Assembly: GCF_016612545.1 (NCBI RefSeq)
Contig: NZ_JAENRY010000111.1
Location: 1 to 39,232 of the forward strand
Source of the DNA: Streptomyces sp. MBT65
Lineage (GTDB): Bacteria; Actinomycetota; Actinomycetes; Streptomycetales; Streptomycetaceae
Direction of reading: 5' to 3'
DNA length: 39,232 nt
Part shown: one piece after another, positions 32,639-39,232 of the stretch
Position numbering within the stretch: position 1 is the first letter of the stretch
Layout: each line of letters starts with the position of its first letter
Translations under genes and position numbers: made by a program
Notes under the pieces: generated by a model
Told to the model about the DNA's origin: nothing
Database searches by the model: none
The model's input: the letters and a program-made list of their open reading frames with translations, nothing else

Positions 32639-33067
32639 TCAGGCCACCAGCCCGGCCAGTTTGCGCAGCGATTCGTTCAGAGCGGCCGTCCCCGAGTCCT
32701 TCAGCTTGCCCGCCATCAACGACACCGCCGCGCCCGTGAACTCGCCGTCGATACGGACCGTCGTGGCGTCGCCGTCGGGTGTGAGCGTGTAGCGCGTGGC
32801 GACGTTCACCGCCATCGGCCCCTTGCCGCGGATGGCCAGCACCCGGGCCGGTTCCAACTCCGCGATGGTCCACTCGACTTCGGCCGGGAAGCCCATCAGC
32901 TTCATGTTCTCCTGGAAGGTCCCGCCCACGGCGAGTTCCTCCGGGCCGCCCTTGGGGAAGTTGGTGTGCGTCGCGTTCCACTCGCCGTACGCGGACCAGT
33001 CCGTGAGTTGTGCCCACACCTTCTCGGCCGGGGCCTCGATGCGTGCCTCCGCGCTGATTTCGGCCAT
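32639..33067 (-). CDS. SRPBCC-family (polyketide cyclase/START-like) protein
   Basis: 142 residues from ATG 33067, preceded by AGAGGTGG. It has the SRPBCC helix-grip pattern: EARIEAPAEKVWAQLTDWSAYGEWN at the start, PAEVEWTIAELEPARVLAIRG in the middle and a long C-terminal helix (TAALNESLRKLAGLV). Such proteins bind hydrophobic ligands in a deep cavity. No polyketide cluster is present, so this is a stand-alone ligand-binding protein. Confidence 0.92.
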   Translation of the reverse strand: MAEISAEARIEAPAEKVWAQLTDWSAYGEWNATHTNFPKGGPEELAVGGTFQENMKLMGFPAEVEWTIAELEPARVLAIRGKGPMAVNVATRYTLTPDGDATTVRIDGEFTGAAVSLMAGKLKDSGTAALNESLRKLAGLVA

Positions 33068-33134
33068 GCGACCACCTCTTCGTATCGGGCTACGGTGTCG
33101 CGGAACGTAGCCGCAGGGCGCGCAACATTCAATA

Positions 33135-33149
33135 CTGATGAACCGTCAG
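33135..33149. promoter_or_regulatory. Pseudo-palindrome upstream of the SRPBCC gene
   Basis: CTGATGAACCGTCAG is an imperfect 15-base palindrome in an AT-richer patch about 70 bases upstream of the SRPBCC start, a plausible TetR-type operator overlapping the promoter. Confidence 0.35.
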
Positions 33150-33179
33150 GAATTGTGCGTGTGCGCCCACTTGCGTCGT

Positions 33180-33368
33180 TCAGCCCACCCGCCGTATCAC
33201 CGCCGCGTCGAACAGGTCCCACGCGCGCGGGTGGGCGCTCTCGTCGTGACAGTGCCACGCGTCCCAGAACAGGTCGGCGGGCAGCGCGTCCTCCGGGGCG
33301 TAGACCCGGTACACGTACTGCCTGCCGTCGACCGCCGGCAGAGCCACCAGCCAGCACCTGCTCTCCAT
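33180..33368 (-). CDS. Small protein of unknown function
   Basis: 62 residues from ATG 33368. The composition (MESRCWLVALPAVDGRQYVY, then DLFWDAWHCHDE and RAWDLFDAAVIRRVG) is rich in aromatic and acidic residues and reads as a real folded protein, not as a high-GC shadow. The frame is open upstream to 33812 but that part overlaps the Clp-N gene and looks non-coding. The ribosome-binding site is weak, so the start is uncertain. I do not recognise the family. Confidence 0.5.
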   Translation of the reverse strand: MESRCWLVALPAVDGRQYVYRVYAPEDALPADLFWDAWHCHDESAHPRAWDLFDAAVIRRVG

Positions 33369-33566
33369 GTTCGCGAAAGACGTACGCCGGGTGCAGGGCG
33401 GTTGCGTACGGGGCGCGCGGTAGACCGGCGTGCGCCTCTCGAGGTCAAGGGGCGTGATCTCATCCGTAAGGAGGAGATTGCGTCGCCCCGGGTCCACTTT
33501 GTGTGGGACGACGAAATGCAACCCTCCGGGGATGCCCTCGAAGCGGGGGACTGATGGGGTAGGAGA

Positions 33567-34121
33567 GTGCAACCCCGTATCCCCAGGCAGTCGGTCCACG
33601 AGCAGGGCATCCACCGCGCGGACAACGATGCCAGGCTCAGTGCAGAGCTGGCAGCGGTGGTCGCCGGTGCGCGCCGCCGGGCCCTGCGGGACGGGGACCG
33701 GCAGATCGACACGGCCCATCTGCTGCACAGCCTCCTGGAGTCGGACCCCGAGGCGCGCGCCGTCTTCGGCGACGGCCCGCAGATCGCCCGACTGCTCGGC
33801 TACCTCGTCCAACGCAGCATCGGCTACGGCCTCCGGTGGCAGGGCTCGGTCGAGGACTCCGGCGCGATCCCCGTGATCCCCGTGGCGGAAGGCTGGTCAC
33901 CACTGGCCGCCGATGCGCTGGAGTACGCCTGCGAGCGCGCGGAGCTCCGCGGCGACGACCTGGCGAGCGGCATGGACCTCCTCGCCACGATCGTCGCGGA
34001 CCCCGGGTCGCGTGCCGTGGAGGTCCTCCATCGCGCCGGCATCGAGTCCCCCGAGGTGCTGATCTGGATCGAGGGCCGCTCGGGGGAGTACGTCGGGGGC
34101 GGCGGCGAGACGGGCTGCTGA
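33567..34121 (+). CDS. Orphan Clp N-terminal domain protein
   Basis: 184 residues from GTG 33567. Two Clp-N repeats are visible: the first around IDTAHLLHSLLESDPEARAVF and the second around LAADALEYACERAELRGDDLASGMDLLATIV. There is no AAA+ ATPase part. In ClpA/ClpC the N-domain binds adaptors and substrates; free-standing copies are common in Streptomyces and may act as adaptors or regulators. No clp gene is adjacent. Confidence 0.85.
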   Translation: MQPRIPRQSVHEQGIHRADNDARLSAELAAVVAGARRRALRDGDRQIDTAHLLHSLLESDPEARAVFGDGPQIARLLGYLVQRSIGYGLRWQGSVEDSGAIPVIPVAEGWSPLAADALEYACERAELRGDDLASGMDLLATIVADPGSRAVEVLHRAGIESPEVLIWIEGRSGEYVGGGGETGC

Positions 34122-34196
34122 GCCGAGCCGCACGCATGCCCCGGCCCGCCGGGTGCCCTGGTAAGGGGCTCGTCCATCACCTGAGACAGGTGTCAA

Positions 34197-34223
34197 CAGG
34201 GGTGACGCTCATGTCGTCCCCTG
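34197..34223. promoter_or_regulatory. Inverted repeat before the EamA exporter
   Basis: CAGGGGTGACG (34197-34207) and CGTCCCCTG (34215-34223) are inverted copies, apart from one extra base in each of two places. The repeat ends 8 bases before the first GTG and could be an operator. Confidence 0.3.
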
Positions 34224-34230
34224 TCATCAT

Positions 34231-35247
34231 GTGGCCGTGCATACGTCTGAGAGCAGTGCGGCCGGCGGTGGTGCGGGTGGCGGCAAGGGTGTCGGGCTCG
34301 GCCTGGCGCTCGGGTCCGCGTTGGCCTTCGGCGGGTCCGGGGTCGCGGCGAAACCGCTGATCGAGGCGGGGCTCGACCCGCTGCACGTGGTGTGGCTGCG
34401 GGTGGCCGGCGCGGCCCTCGTGATGCTGCCCCTCGCCGTACGCCACCGCTCGCTCGTCCGCCGTCGCCCCGCGCTGCTCCTCGGGTTCGGGCTGCTCGCC
34501 GTGGCCGGTGTCCAGGCCTGCTACTTCGCCGCGATATCCCGCATACCCGTCGGCGTCGCCCTGCTCGTGGAGTACCTCGCACCCGCCCTCGTACTCGGCT
34601 GGGTGCGGTTCGTGCAGCGGCGTCCCGTCACCCGTGCCGCCGCGCTCGGCGTGGTCCTCGCGGCCGGCGGTCTCGCCTGTGTCGTCGAGGTGTGGTCGGG
34701 TCTGAGCTTCGACGCCGTGGGACTGCTGCTCGCGCTCGGCGCCGCCTGCTGCCAGGTCGGCTACTTCGTCCTGTCCGACCAGGGCAGCGACGCCGGCGCG
34801 GAGGCCCCCGACCCGCTCGGCGTGATCGCCTACGGCCTGCTCGTCGGCGCCCTCGTCCTCACCGCGGTGGCCCGCCCCTGGACCATGGACTGGTCCGTCC
34901 TCAAGGGCGACGCCCACATGAACGGCACCGCGGTCCCGGCCGCCGTCCTGCTCGCCTGGATCGTCCTGATCGCCACGGTCCTGGCGTACGTCACCGGAGT
35001 CGTCTCCGTCCGCCGCCTCTCCCCGCAGGTCGCGGGCGTCGTGGCCTGCCTCGAAGCGGTCATCGCGACCGTCCTGGCCTGGGTCCTGCTCGGCGAACAC
35101 CTCTCCGCGCCGCAGATCGTCGGGGGAGCGGTGGTCCTGCTGGGCGCCTTCATCGCCCAGTCCTCCGCCCCCACGAAGGGCTCCGAGGAGCCGGTGGCCA
35201 GCGGCGGCCCCGAAAGGGAGTTGTCCCGCCGAGGCACGGCCGCCTAG
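34231..35247 (+). CDS. EamA/DMT-family exporter (RhtA-like)
   Basis: 338 residues from GTG 34231 (GTG 34237 also possible). Ten membrane helices in two EamA repeats; VVWLRVAGAALVMLPLAVR in the first half and VACLEAVIATVLAWVLLGE in the second are typical of the drug/metabolite transporter superfamily. Members export amino acids or other small metabolites. No ribosome-binding site is visible before the start. Substrate unknown. Confidence 0.9.
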   Translation: MAVHTSESSAAGGGAGGGKGVGLGLALGSALAFGGSGVAAKPLIEAGLDPLHVVWLRVAGAALVMLPLAVRHRSLVRRRPALLLGFGLLAVAGVQACYFAAISRIPVGVALLVEYLAPALVLGWVRFVQRRPVTRAAALGVVLAAGGLACVVEVWSGLSFDAVGLLLALGAACCQVGYFVLSDQGSDAGAEAPDPLGVIAYGLLVGALVLTAVARPWTMDWSVLKGDAHMNGTAVPAAVLLAWIVLIATVLAYVTGVVSVRRLSPQVAGVVACLEAVIATVLAWVLLGEHLSAPQIVGGAVVLLGAFIAQSSAPTKGSEEPVASGGPERELSRRGTAA

Positions 35248-35501
35248 CGCCTGCCGGCGGAGCAGGTCGCGGGGAAACGGAGACGTCCGTGATAGGCGTC
35301 GGTGAACCCGGAGGGCGTGACGACGCGATGGGCCCCTGCGGAGACGGTTCGCCCGTGCGGGAGCCGACGACCGACGGCCGACGACGACGCGGCTGGGGTC
35401 CCCACGTCCTTGAGACGGCGGGGGAGTGCGTGCCCCGCCCCGCCTCTGCGGACACGGCCCAGCGGAACGCACTCGTCCTTCCGGGGTGAGGAGAGATCCC
35501 G

Positions 35502-36134
35502 TCAGCCCTGCCGCCGACGCAGCAGATGCTCACGGGCCACCGCGTCCCGGGGACCACCCCGCTCCACGAGCCCCGCCGCGATCCGGTCCTGGACCTCGGT
35601 CGACCGCTTGCCCGCGTACTTGAACTTCGCCCGCACGCCGGTCACTTCGAGCCGCACCACCCGGATACCGGACAACAGCCGTCCGTACGGCGGCTCGCCC
35701 GCGAGGACCGTCGACGAGCCGCCCTCGGGCTGGAAGTGCCCGACCTGGTGGTCGAGGAGGGGTGCCATCTCGGCGGGATCGTCCACCAGGTGGGCGGTGC
35801 AACGGAGTTGGACCGCCGCGTAGAAGCTGGTCGGTACGCCGTGCTCGGTCGGGCCGTCCGGTTCCGCCTGCCAGGGGCCGGGGACGTAGACGTAGTCGTC
35901 GACGACGCTCAGGACCACCTGCGGGGCCGCCTCCAGCGCGGGCAACAGGGGGTTGGCGCGGGCGAGATGGGCGATCGCCTCGCCTCGCCCGGGGTCGTAG
36001 GCGAAGTGGAGCGGTTGGACGAACGGGGGTTCACCGGAAGGGCCGTTGACGGCCAGTTGGCCGAAGTCGTGGGCGGCGAGCCAGTGTTGCCACTCGGTGT
36101 CGTGCTGGGGTGCGTCCCAGGGGTGGATGAGCAT
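35502..36134 (-). CDS. PaiB-like FMN-binding protein
   Basis: 210 residues. It begins MLIHPWDAPQHDTEWQHWL and has PFVQPLHFAYDP, VLSVVDDYVYVPGPW, TSFYAAVQLRC and KRSTEVQDRIAAGL, which match the PaiB family of FMN-binding split-barrel proteins. PaiB was described in Bacillus as a negative regulator of sporulation and degradative-enzyme genes; the biochemical role is not settled. The start ATG 36134 overlaps the stop of the upstream PNPOx-like gene (TGATG), so the two are translationally coupled. Confidence 0.9.
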   Translation of the reverse strand: MLIHPWDAPQHDTEWQHWLAAHDFGQLAVNGPSGEPPFVQPLHFAYDPGRGEAIAHLARANPLLPALEAAPQVVLSVVDDYVYVPGPWQAEPDGPTEHGVPTSFYAAVQLRCTAHLVDDPAEMAPLLDHQVGHFQPEGGSSTVLAGEPPYGRLLSGIRVVRLEVTGVRAKFKYAGKRSTEVQDRIAAGLVERGGPRDAVAREHLLRRRQG

Positions 36135-36823
36135 CACAACGCGGCGAGGTAATCGGGGAGTTCGGTGCCGGGGGCCAGGTCGTCGTTCGGGAGCGGGGCT
36201 CCGTAGGAGGGGTGGAGAGGGACCACGCCGGCCCAGTGCGGGAGGTCCAGGTCCTCGGGGTCGTCGTTCGCGCCGCCGGTGCGGAGCTTGGCGGAGACCT
36301 GGTCGAGGTCGAGGCGGATCACCATCGTGGCGGCGAGTTCCTTCTTGTTGGCGGGTCGCGAGTCCGCCGACCGGCCCGGCACGACGTGGTCGACCAGCGC
36401 GTCCAGCGCCGTCCGCTTCTCCTCCGGGTCCGTCACCTGGTGGGCGATGCCGTGCACCACCACGGAGCGGTAGTTGATCGAGTGGTGGAACGCGGAACGG
36501 GCCAGCACCAGACCGTCGACGTGCGTGACCGTCAGACACACCGGGAGCCCCGGATCGGCCTGCCCGGTCATCCGCAGCGGGCGCGCACCCGTCGAACCGT
36601 GCACGTACAGCCGCTCGCCGACCCGCCCGTACAGCGTCGGCAGCACGACCGGCGCCCCGTCGCGCACGAAGCCGAGGTGGCAGACGTACGCCTGGTCGAG
36701 TATCGCGTGCACCAACTCCTTGTCGTACGACGCCCGGTCCGCGGAGCGCGTGGGGACGGTGCGGTCGGTGGGCGTGTAGGCGGCGGCGGGCGGTGACGTC
36801 GGCTGCGCGGTGGTCCCCGGCAT
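36134..36823 (-). CDS. Pyridoxamine 5'-phosphate oxidase-like flavoprotein
   Basis: 229 residues from ATG 36823. The split-barrel fold shows in AYVCHLGFVRDGAPVVLPTLYG, LYVHGSTGARPLRMTG and SINYRSVVVHGIAHQV. An unstructured N-terminus of about 25 residues precedes it. Members bind FMN, F420 or haem and are not necessarily true PNP oxidases. It is coupled to the PaiB-like gene and divergent from a MocR regulator, whose own family depends on pyridoxal phosphate. Confidence 0.9.
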   Translation of the reverse strand: MPGTTAQPTSPPAAAYTPTDRTVPTRSADRASYDKELVHAILDQAYVCHLGFVRDGAPVVLPTLYGRVGERLYVHGSTGARPLRMTGQADPGLPVCLTVTHVDGLVLARSAFHHSINYRSVVVHGIAHQVTDPEEKRTALDALVDHVVPGRSADSRPANKKELAATMVIRLDLDQVSAKLRTGGANDDPEDLDLPHWAGVVPLHPSYGAPLPNDDLAPGTELPDYLAAL

Positions 36824-36861
36824 GTTCTCTCCAGGTGCTGATCGCTGGTTGCTATTCGTAT

Positions 36862-36873
36862 TGCACTAGTGCA
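36862..36873. promoter_or_regulatory. TGCACTAGTGCA palindrome, MocR operator candidate
   Basis: A perfect 12-base palindrome, 38 bases before the PNPOx-like start and just before the MocR GTG at 36876. Related sequences follow (GCATAGTGTGC, TTTGTGCTAG), giving possible further half sites. It lies where it would control both directions. Confidence 0.65.
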
Positions 36874-36875
36874 TA

Positions 36876-38216
36876 GTGTGCTTTGTGCTAGGAGGATATC
36901 GGATCGAAGGGCGGCGTGCAGCGGACATCGCGGCGGACGTCGAGCGCGCGGTCGGTGCGGGCGAGCTGGAGCCCGGGCAACTGCTGCCGCCCATGCGGGA
37001 GTTGGCCGTAGAGCTGGGAGTGAACCCGAACACGGTCGCGGCCGCGTACCGGACGTTGCGGGAGCGCGGGGTCATCGAGACCGCCGGGCGCCGGGGCAGC
37101 CGGGTACGGCCCAAGCCGGCCACGACCGGGCGCGAGCACATCCGGGTGGACGTACCGGCGGGGGTGCGCGATGTGTCGCACGGCAACCCGGACCGGGCGC
37201 AACTGCCCTCGCTCGCCCGCGCGTTCACCTTCGCCGCCGAACAGTCCGACCGCGAACCGGTCATGTACGGCGACGCCCCGGTCGAGCCGGAGCTGGCACG
37301 CATCGCCCGGACCGAACTGGACGCGGACGGGGTCCCGGCGGGCCCCGTGGCCGTCGGCTCCGGCTCGCTGGACGTCATCGAGCGCGTCCTCAGCGCCCAT
37401 CTGAAGCCCGGGGACACCGTCGCGGTCGAGGACCCCGGGTGGGGCAGCCTGCTCGATCTCGTACCGGCGCTCGGGCTGCGCGTGACCCCTGTCGGAGTCG
37501 ACGACGAGGGGCCGCTCCCCGACGACGTGCGCACCGCGCTGGAGTCCGGCGCGCGGGCCCTGATCGTCACGGACCGGGCGCAGAACCCCACCGGAGCGGT
37601 GGTGAGCGCCACGCGCGCGCGTGCGCTGCGTTCCGTGCTGCGGGCCCACCCGGAGATCCTGCTGATCGAGGACGACCACGGCCACGGCATCGTCGACCAG
37701 CCCCTGCACCCCTTGGCCGGTGCCACCCGCGCCTGGGCCTTCGTCCGCTCGGCGGCCAAGGCGTACGGCCCCGATCTACGCCTCGCCGTGCTCACCGGCG
37801 ACGCCGTCACCCTCGACCGCGTCCGCGGCCGGCAACGGCTGGGCCCGGGCTGGGTCAGCCGCCTCACTCAACGGGCCGTGGCCCGGCTGTGGGCCGACGG
37901 CGCGGTCGACACCCCGGCGGTGGCGGCCGCGTACGGCGCCCGCCGGGACGCGCTGATCGCCGCGCTCGCCGAACGCGGGGTCGCGGCCCACGGCATGAGC
38001 GGCCTCAACGTGTGGATCCCGGTGCCGGACGAGACCGGCGCGGTCTCCCGTCTCCTCCACGCCGGTTGGGCCGTGGCCCCCGGCGCCCGCTTCCGGCTGA
38101 GCGCGCCTCCCGGCATCCGCGTCACCGTCTCGACCCTGACACCGGAGGAGACGGACGACCTGGCGGAGGCGATCGCCTCGGCCTGCGGATCGATGCCGAT
38201 GCGGGGGTACGCGTAG
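36876..38216 (+). CDS. MocR-type GntR regulator with aminotransferase-like domain
   Basis: 446 residues from GTG 36876; GTG 36885 is in frame too. The GntR winged helix (about 10-78) has LLPPMRELAVELGVNPNTVAAAYRTL. The rest (about 95-440) is a fold-type I aminotransferase domain with the PLP lysine in VRSAAKAYGPDLRLAV, aspartate in LIEDDHGHGI and NPTG in DRAQNPTGAVV. MocR proteins sense PLP or an amino acid and regulate a divergent gene. An AGGAGG sequence lies inside the start region (36891 on), which leaves the true start uncertain; a leaderless message is possible. Confidence 0.92.
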   Translation: MCFVLGGYRIEGRRAADIAADVERAVGAGELEPGQLLPPMRELAVELGVNPNTVAAAYRTLRERGVIETAGRRGSRVRPKPATTGREHIRVDVPAGVRDVSHGNPDRAQLPSLARAFTFAAEQSDREPVMYGDAPVEPELARIARTELDADGVPAGPVAVGSGSLDVIERVLSAHLKPGDTVAVEDPGWGSLLDLVPALGLRVTPVGVDDEGPLPDDVRTALESGARALIVTDRAQNPTGAVVSATRARALRSVLRAHPEILLIEDDHGHGIVDQPLHPLAGATRAWAFVRSAAKAYGPDLRLAVLTGDAVTLDRVRGRQRLGPGWVSRLTQRAVARLWADGAVDTPAVAAAYGARRDALIAALAERGVAAHGMSGLNVWIPVPDETGAVSRLLHAGWAVAPGARFRLSAPPGIRVTVSTLTPEETDDLAEAIASACGSMPMRGYA

Positions 38217-38264
38217 GTTCGGGGTACCGGTAGAGGCTCCGCGCACGGGGCTCCGCGGGCCCGC

Positions 38265-39224
38265 CTAGCGCCCCGCCGTACGCCTCACCTGGGTAAGTCC
38301 CGCACCCGCAAGCACAATTACCGCCCCGACCGGTGTCGACCAGGTCAACGACTCGCCCAGGATCGCGACGCCCGCCGCCGTGGCGATGACCGGGATGAAG
38401 TACGTGACCATCTGGGCGGTCGTGGGGCCGACCTCGGCGACCAGGCCGTACTGGAGGAGGACGGCAAGTCCCGTGCCCAGGGCGCCCAGTGTGGCGATCG
38501 CCAGCAGGGGGAGGAGCGGGAAGCGGGCTGGCACCGAGGTGAACAGCGGTGTGATGACGGCCAGTTGGAGGGTCGCCAGGAGCAACTGGGCGCCGGTCAG
38601 GGAGAGATGGGATGCGTCGGTGCCCGCCAGGGTGCGGCGGACGTAGATCCAGCCGATCGGATAGCTGAGCGAGGCCAGCAGGGCCATCGCCGTGCCCGTG
38701 GCGTCCAGGCCGTGGAAGCCCTGCCAGGCGCCCAGGACCGTCAGGACGCCCAGGAAGCCCAGGCCCAGACCGGCCACGCGGACGCGGGTCGGGCGGTCCT
38801 CGGAGAGGGCGACCAGGGACAGTGCCATGCCCCACAGCGGCGAGGTCGCGTTGCAGATGCCCGCGAGTGTGGACGGGATCGTCAGCTCCGAGTAGGCGAA
38901 GAGCGAGAACGGCAGCGCGTTGAGCAGGAACGCGGCGACCGCCAGATGGGCCCAGGTGCGTGCGCCCCGGGGCAGCCGCTCGCGCTTCACGGCCATCGCC
39001 GCCGCGAGCACCGCCGTCCCGAACAGCAGCCGCCCGAACGTCACTTGGAAGGGTGCGTAGCCGTGTGTGCCCACCTTGATGAGCAGAAAGCTGAAGCCCC
39101 AGATGAGGGAGAGCGCCCCGAACCGCAGCCGCCAGTCGAGTGCGCGGCGGGGGAGGGGAGGGGCGGGGTCGGTGGTGTCCCGGGTCTGCTTGCGGGGCGC
39201 TGCGGTGGGCACGGCACTGGTCAT
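38265..39224 (-). CDS. EamA/DMT-family transporter
   Basis: 319 residues from ATG 39224, close to the right edge, so any upstream partner is out of view. Ten membrane helices in two EamA repeats: SLIWGFSFLLIKVG near the start, and TAQMVTYFIPVIATAAGVAILGE in the second half. It is the second transporter of this superfamily in the window and is not closely similar to the one at 34231. Substrate unknown. It converges with the MocR gene. Confidence 0.92.
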   Translation of the reverse strand: MTSAVPTAAPRKQTRDTTDPAPPLPRRALDWRLRFGALSLIWGFSFLLIKVGTHGYAPFQVTFGRLLFGTAVLAAAMAVKRERLPRGARTWAHLAVAAFLLNALPFSLFAYSELTIPSTLAGICNATSPLWGMALSLVALSEDRPTRVRVAGLGLGFLGVLTVLGAWQGFHGLDATGTAMALLASLSYPIGWIYVRRTLAGTDASHLSLTGAQLLLATLQLAVITPLFTSVPARFPLLPLLAIATLGALGTGLAVLLQYGLVAEVGPTTAQMVTYFIPVIATAAGVAILGESLTWSTPVGAVIVLAGAGLTQVRRTAGR

Positions 39225-39232
39225 GGGTACCA

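Noticed and set aside
32639..33067. Polyketide cluster suggested by an SRPBCC (cyclase-like) protein
   Set aside because: No synthase, carrier protein or tailoring genes nearby; the fold is used by many unrelated proteins.
1..39232. CRISPR array, prophage or integrative element
   Set aside because: No regularly spaced repeats, integrase, transposase, attachment-site duplication or tRNA was seen; the short tandem repeats are isolated pairs.

Overview
The window is chromosomal DNA from a high-GC actinomycete, almost certainly a Streptomyces. The reasons are very high GC with G/C in most third codon positions, frequent GTG starts, many ATGA/GTGA stop-start overlaps, and Streptomyces-type families such as a DUF5999 protein, a substrate-binding plus VWA membrane protein and a CGNR zinc-finger regulator. 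I see no tRNA, rRNA, CRISPR array, transposase or phage gene.

Region 1 (1-14927) is a potassium-homeostasis island. In order it holds a monovalent cation/H+ antiporter (minus strand, running off the left edge), a first KdpD sensor kinase, a small membrane protein (minus strand), a KimA/APC-type potassium permease, a 27-residue membrane peptide, kdpF, kdpA, kdpB, kdpC, the response regulator kdpE and a second, complete kdpD. There are two KdpD kinases for one KdpE. The regions ahead of kdpD1, the small membrane protein, the permease and the kdp operon all carry a repeated 5-mer (GTCAA or a close variant) at exact 11-bp spacing. This is the layout expected for an OmpR/PhoB-family regulator, and KdpE is the obvious candidate. 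The whole island may therefore be one KdpE regulon, which is the most interesting signal in the window.

Region 2 (14928-24007) is mixed metabolism and envelope functions: a GH43 glycosidase behind a CGAAA-N-TTTCG box, a DUF5999 protein, an unidentified Streptomyces protein, a GCS2-family carboxylate-amine ligase behind a 520-bp leader rich in inverted repeats, a membrane-anchored substrate-binding/VWA protein, a CPBP membrane protease, a PhzF-type isomerase and a SAM methyltransferase.

Region 3 (24004-39224) is built from regulator/effector pairs: XRE regulator (with the methyltransferase) divergent from an aldo/keto reductase; CGNR regulator divergent from an MFS transporter; a MarR-MFS operon; a DUF1330 protein; a PadR regulator with a Gly/Pro/Phe-rich N-terminus; and a MocR regulator divergent from a PNPOx-like/PaiB-like flavin-binding pair. 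Several of these intergenic regions contain clear palindromes. An APH-type kinase, an SRPBCC protein, an orphan Clp-N protein and two EamA exporters fill the rest.
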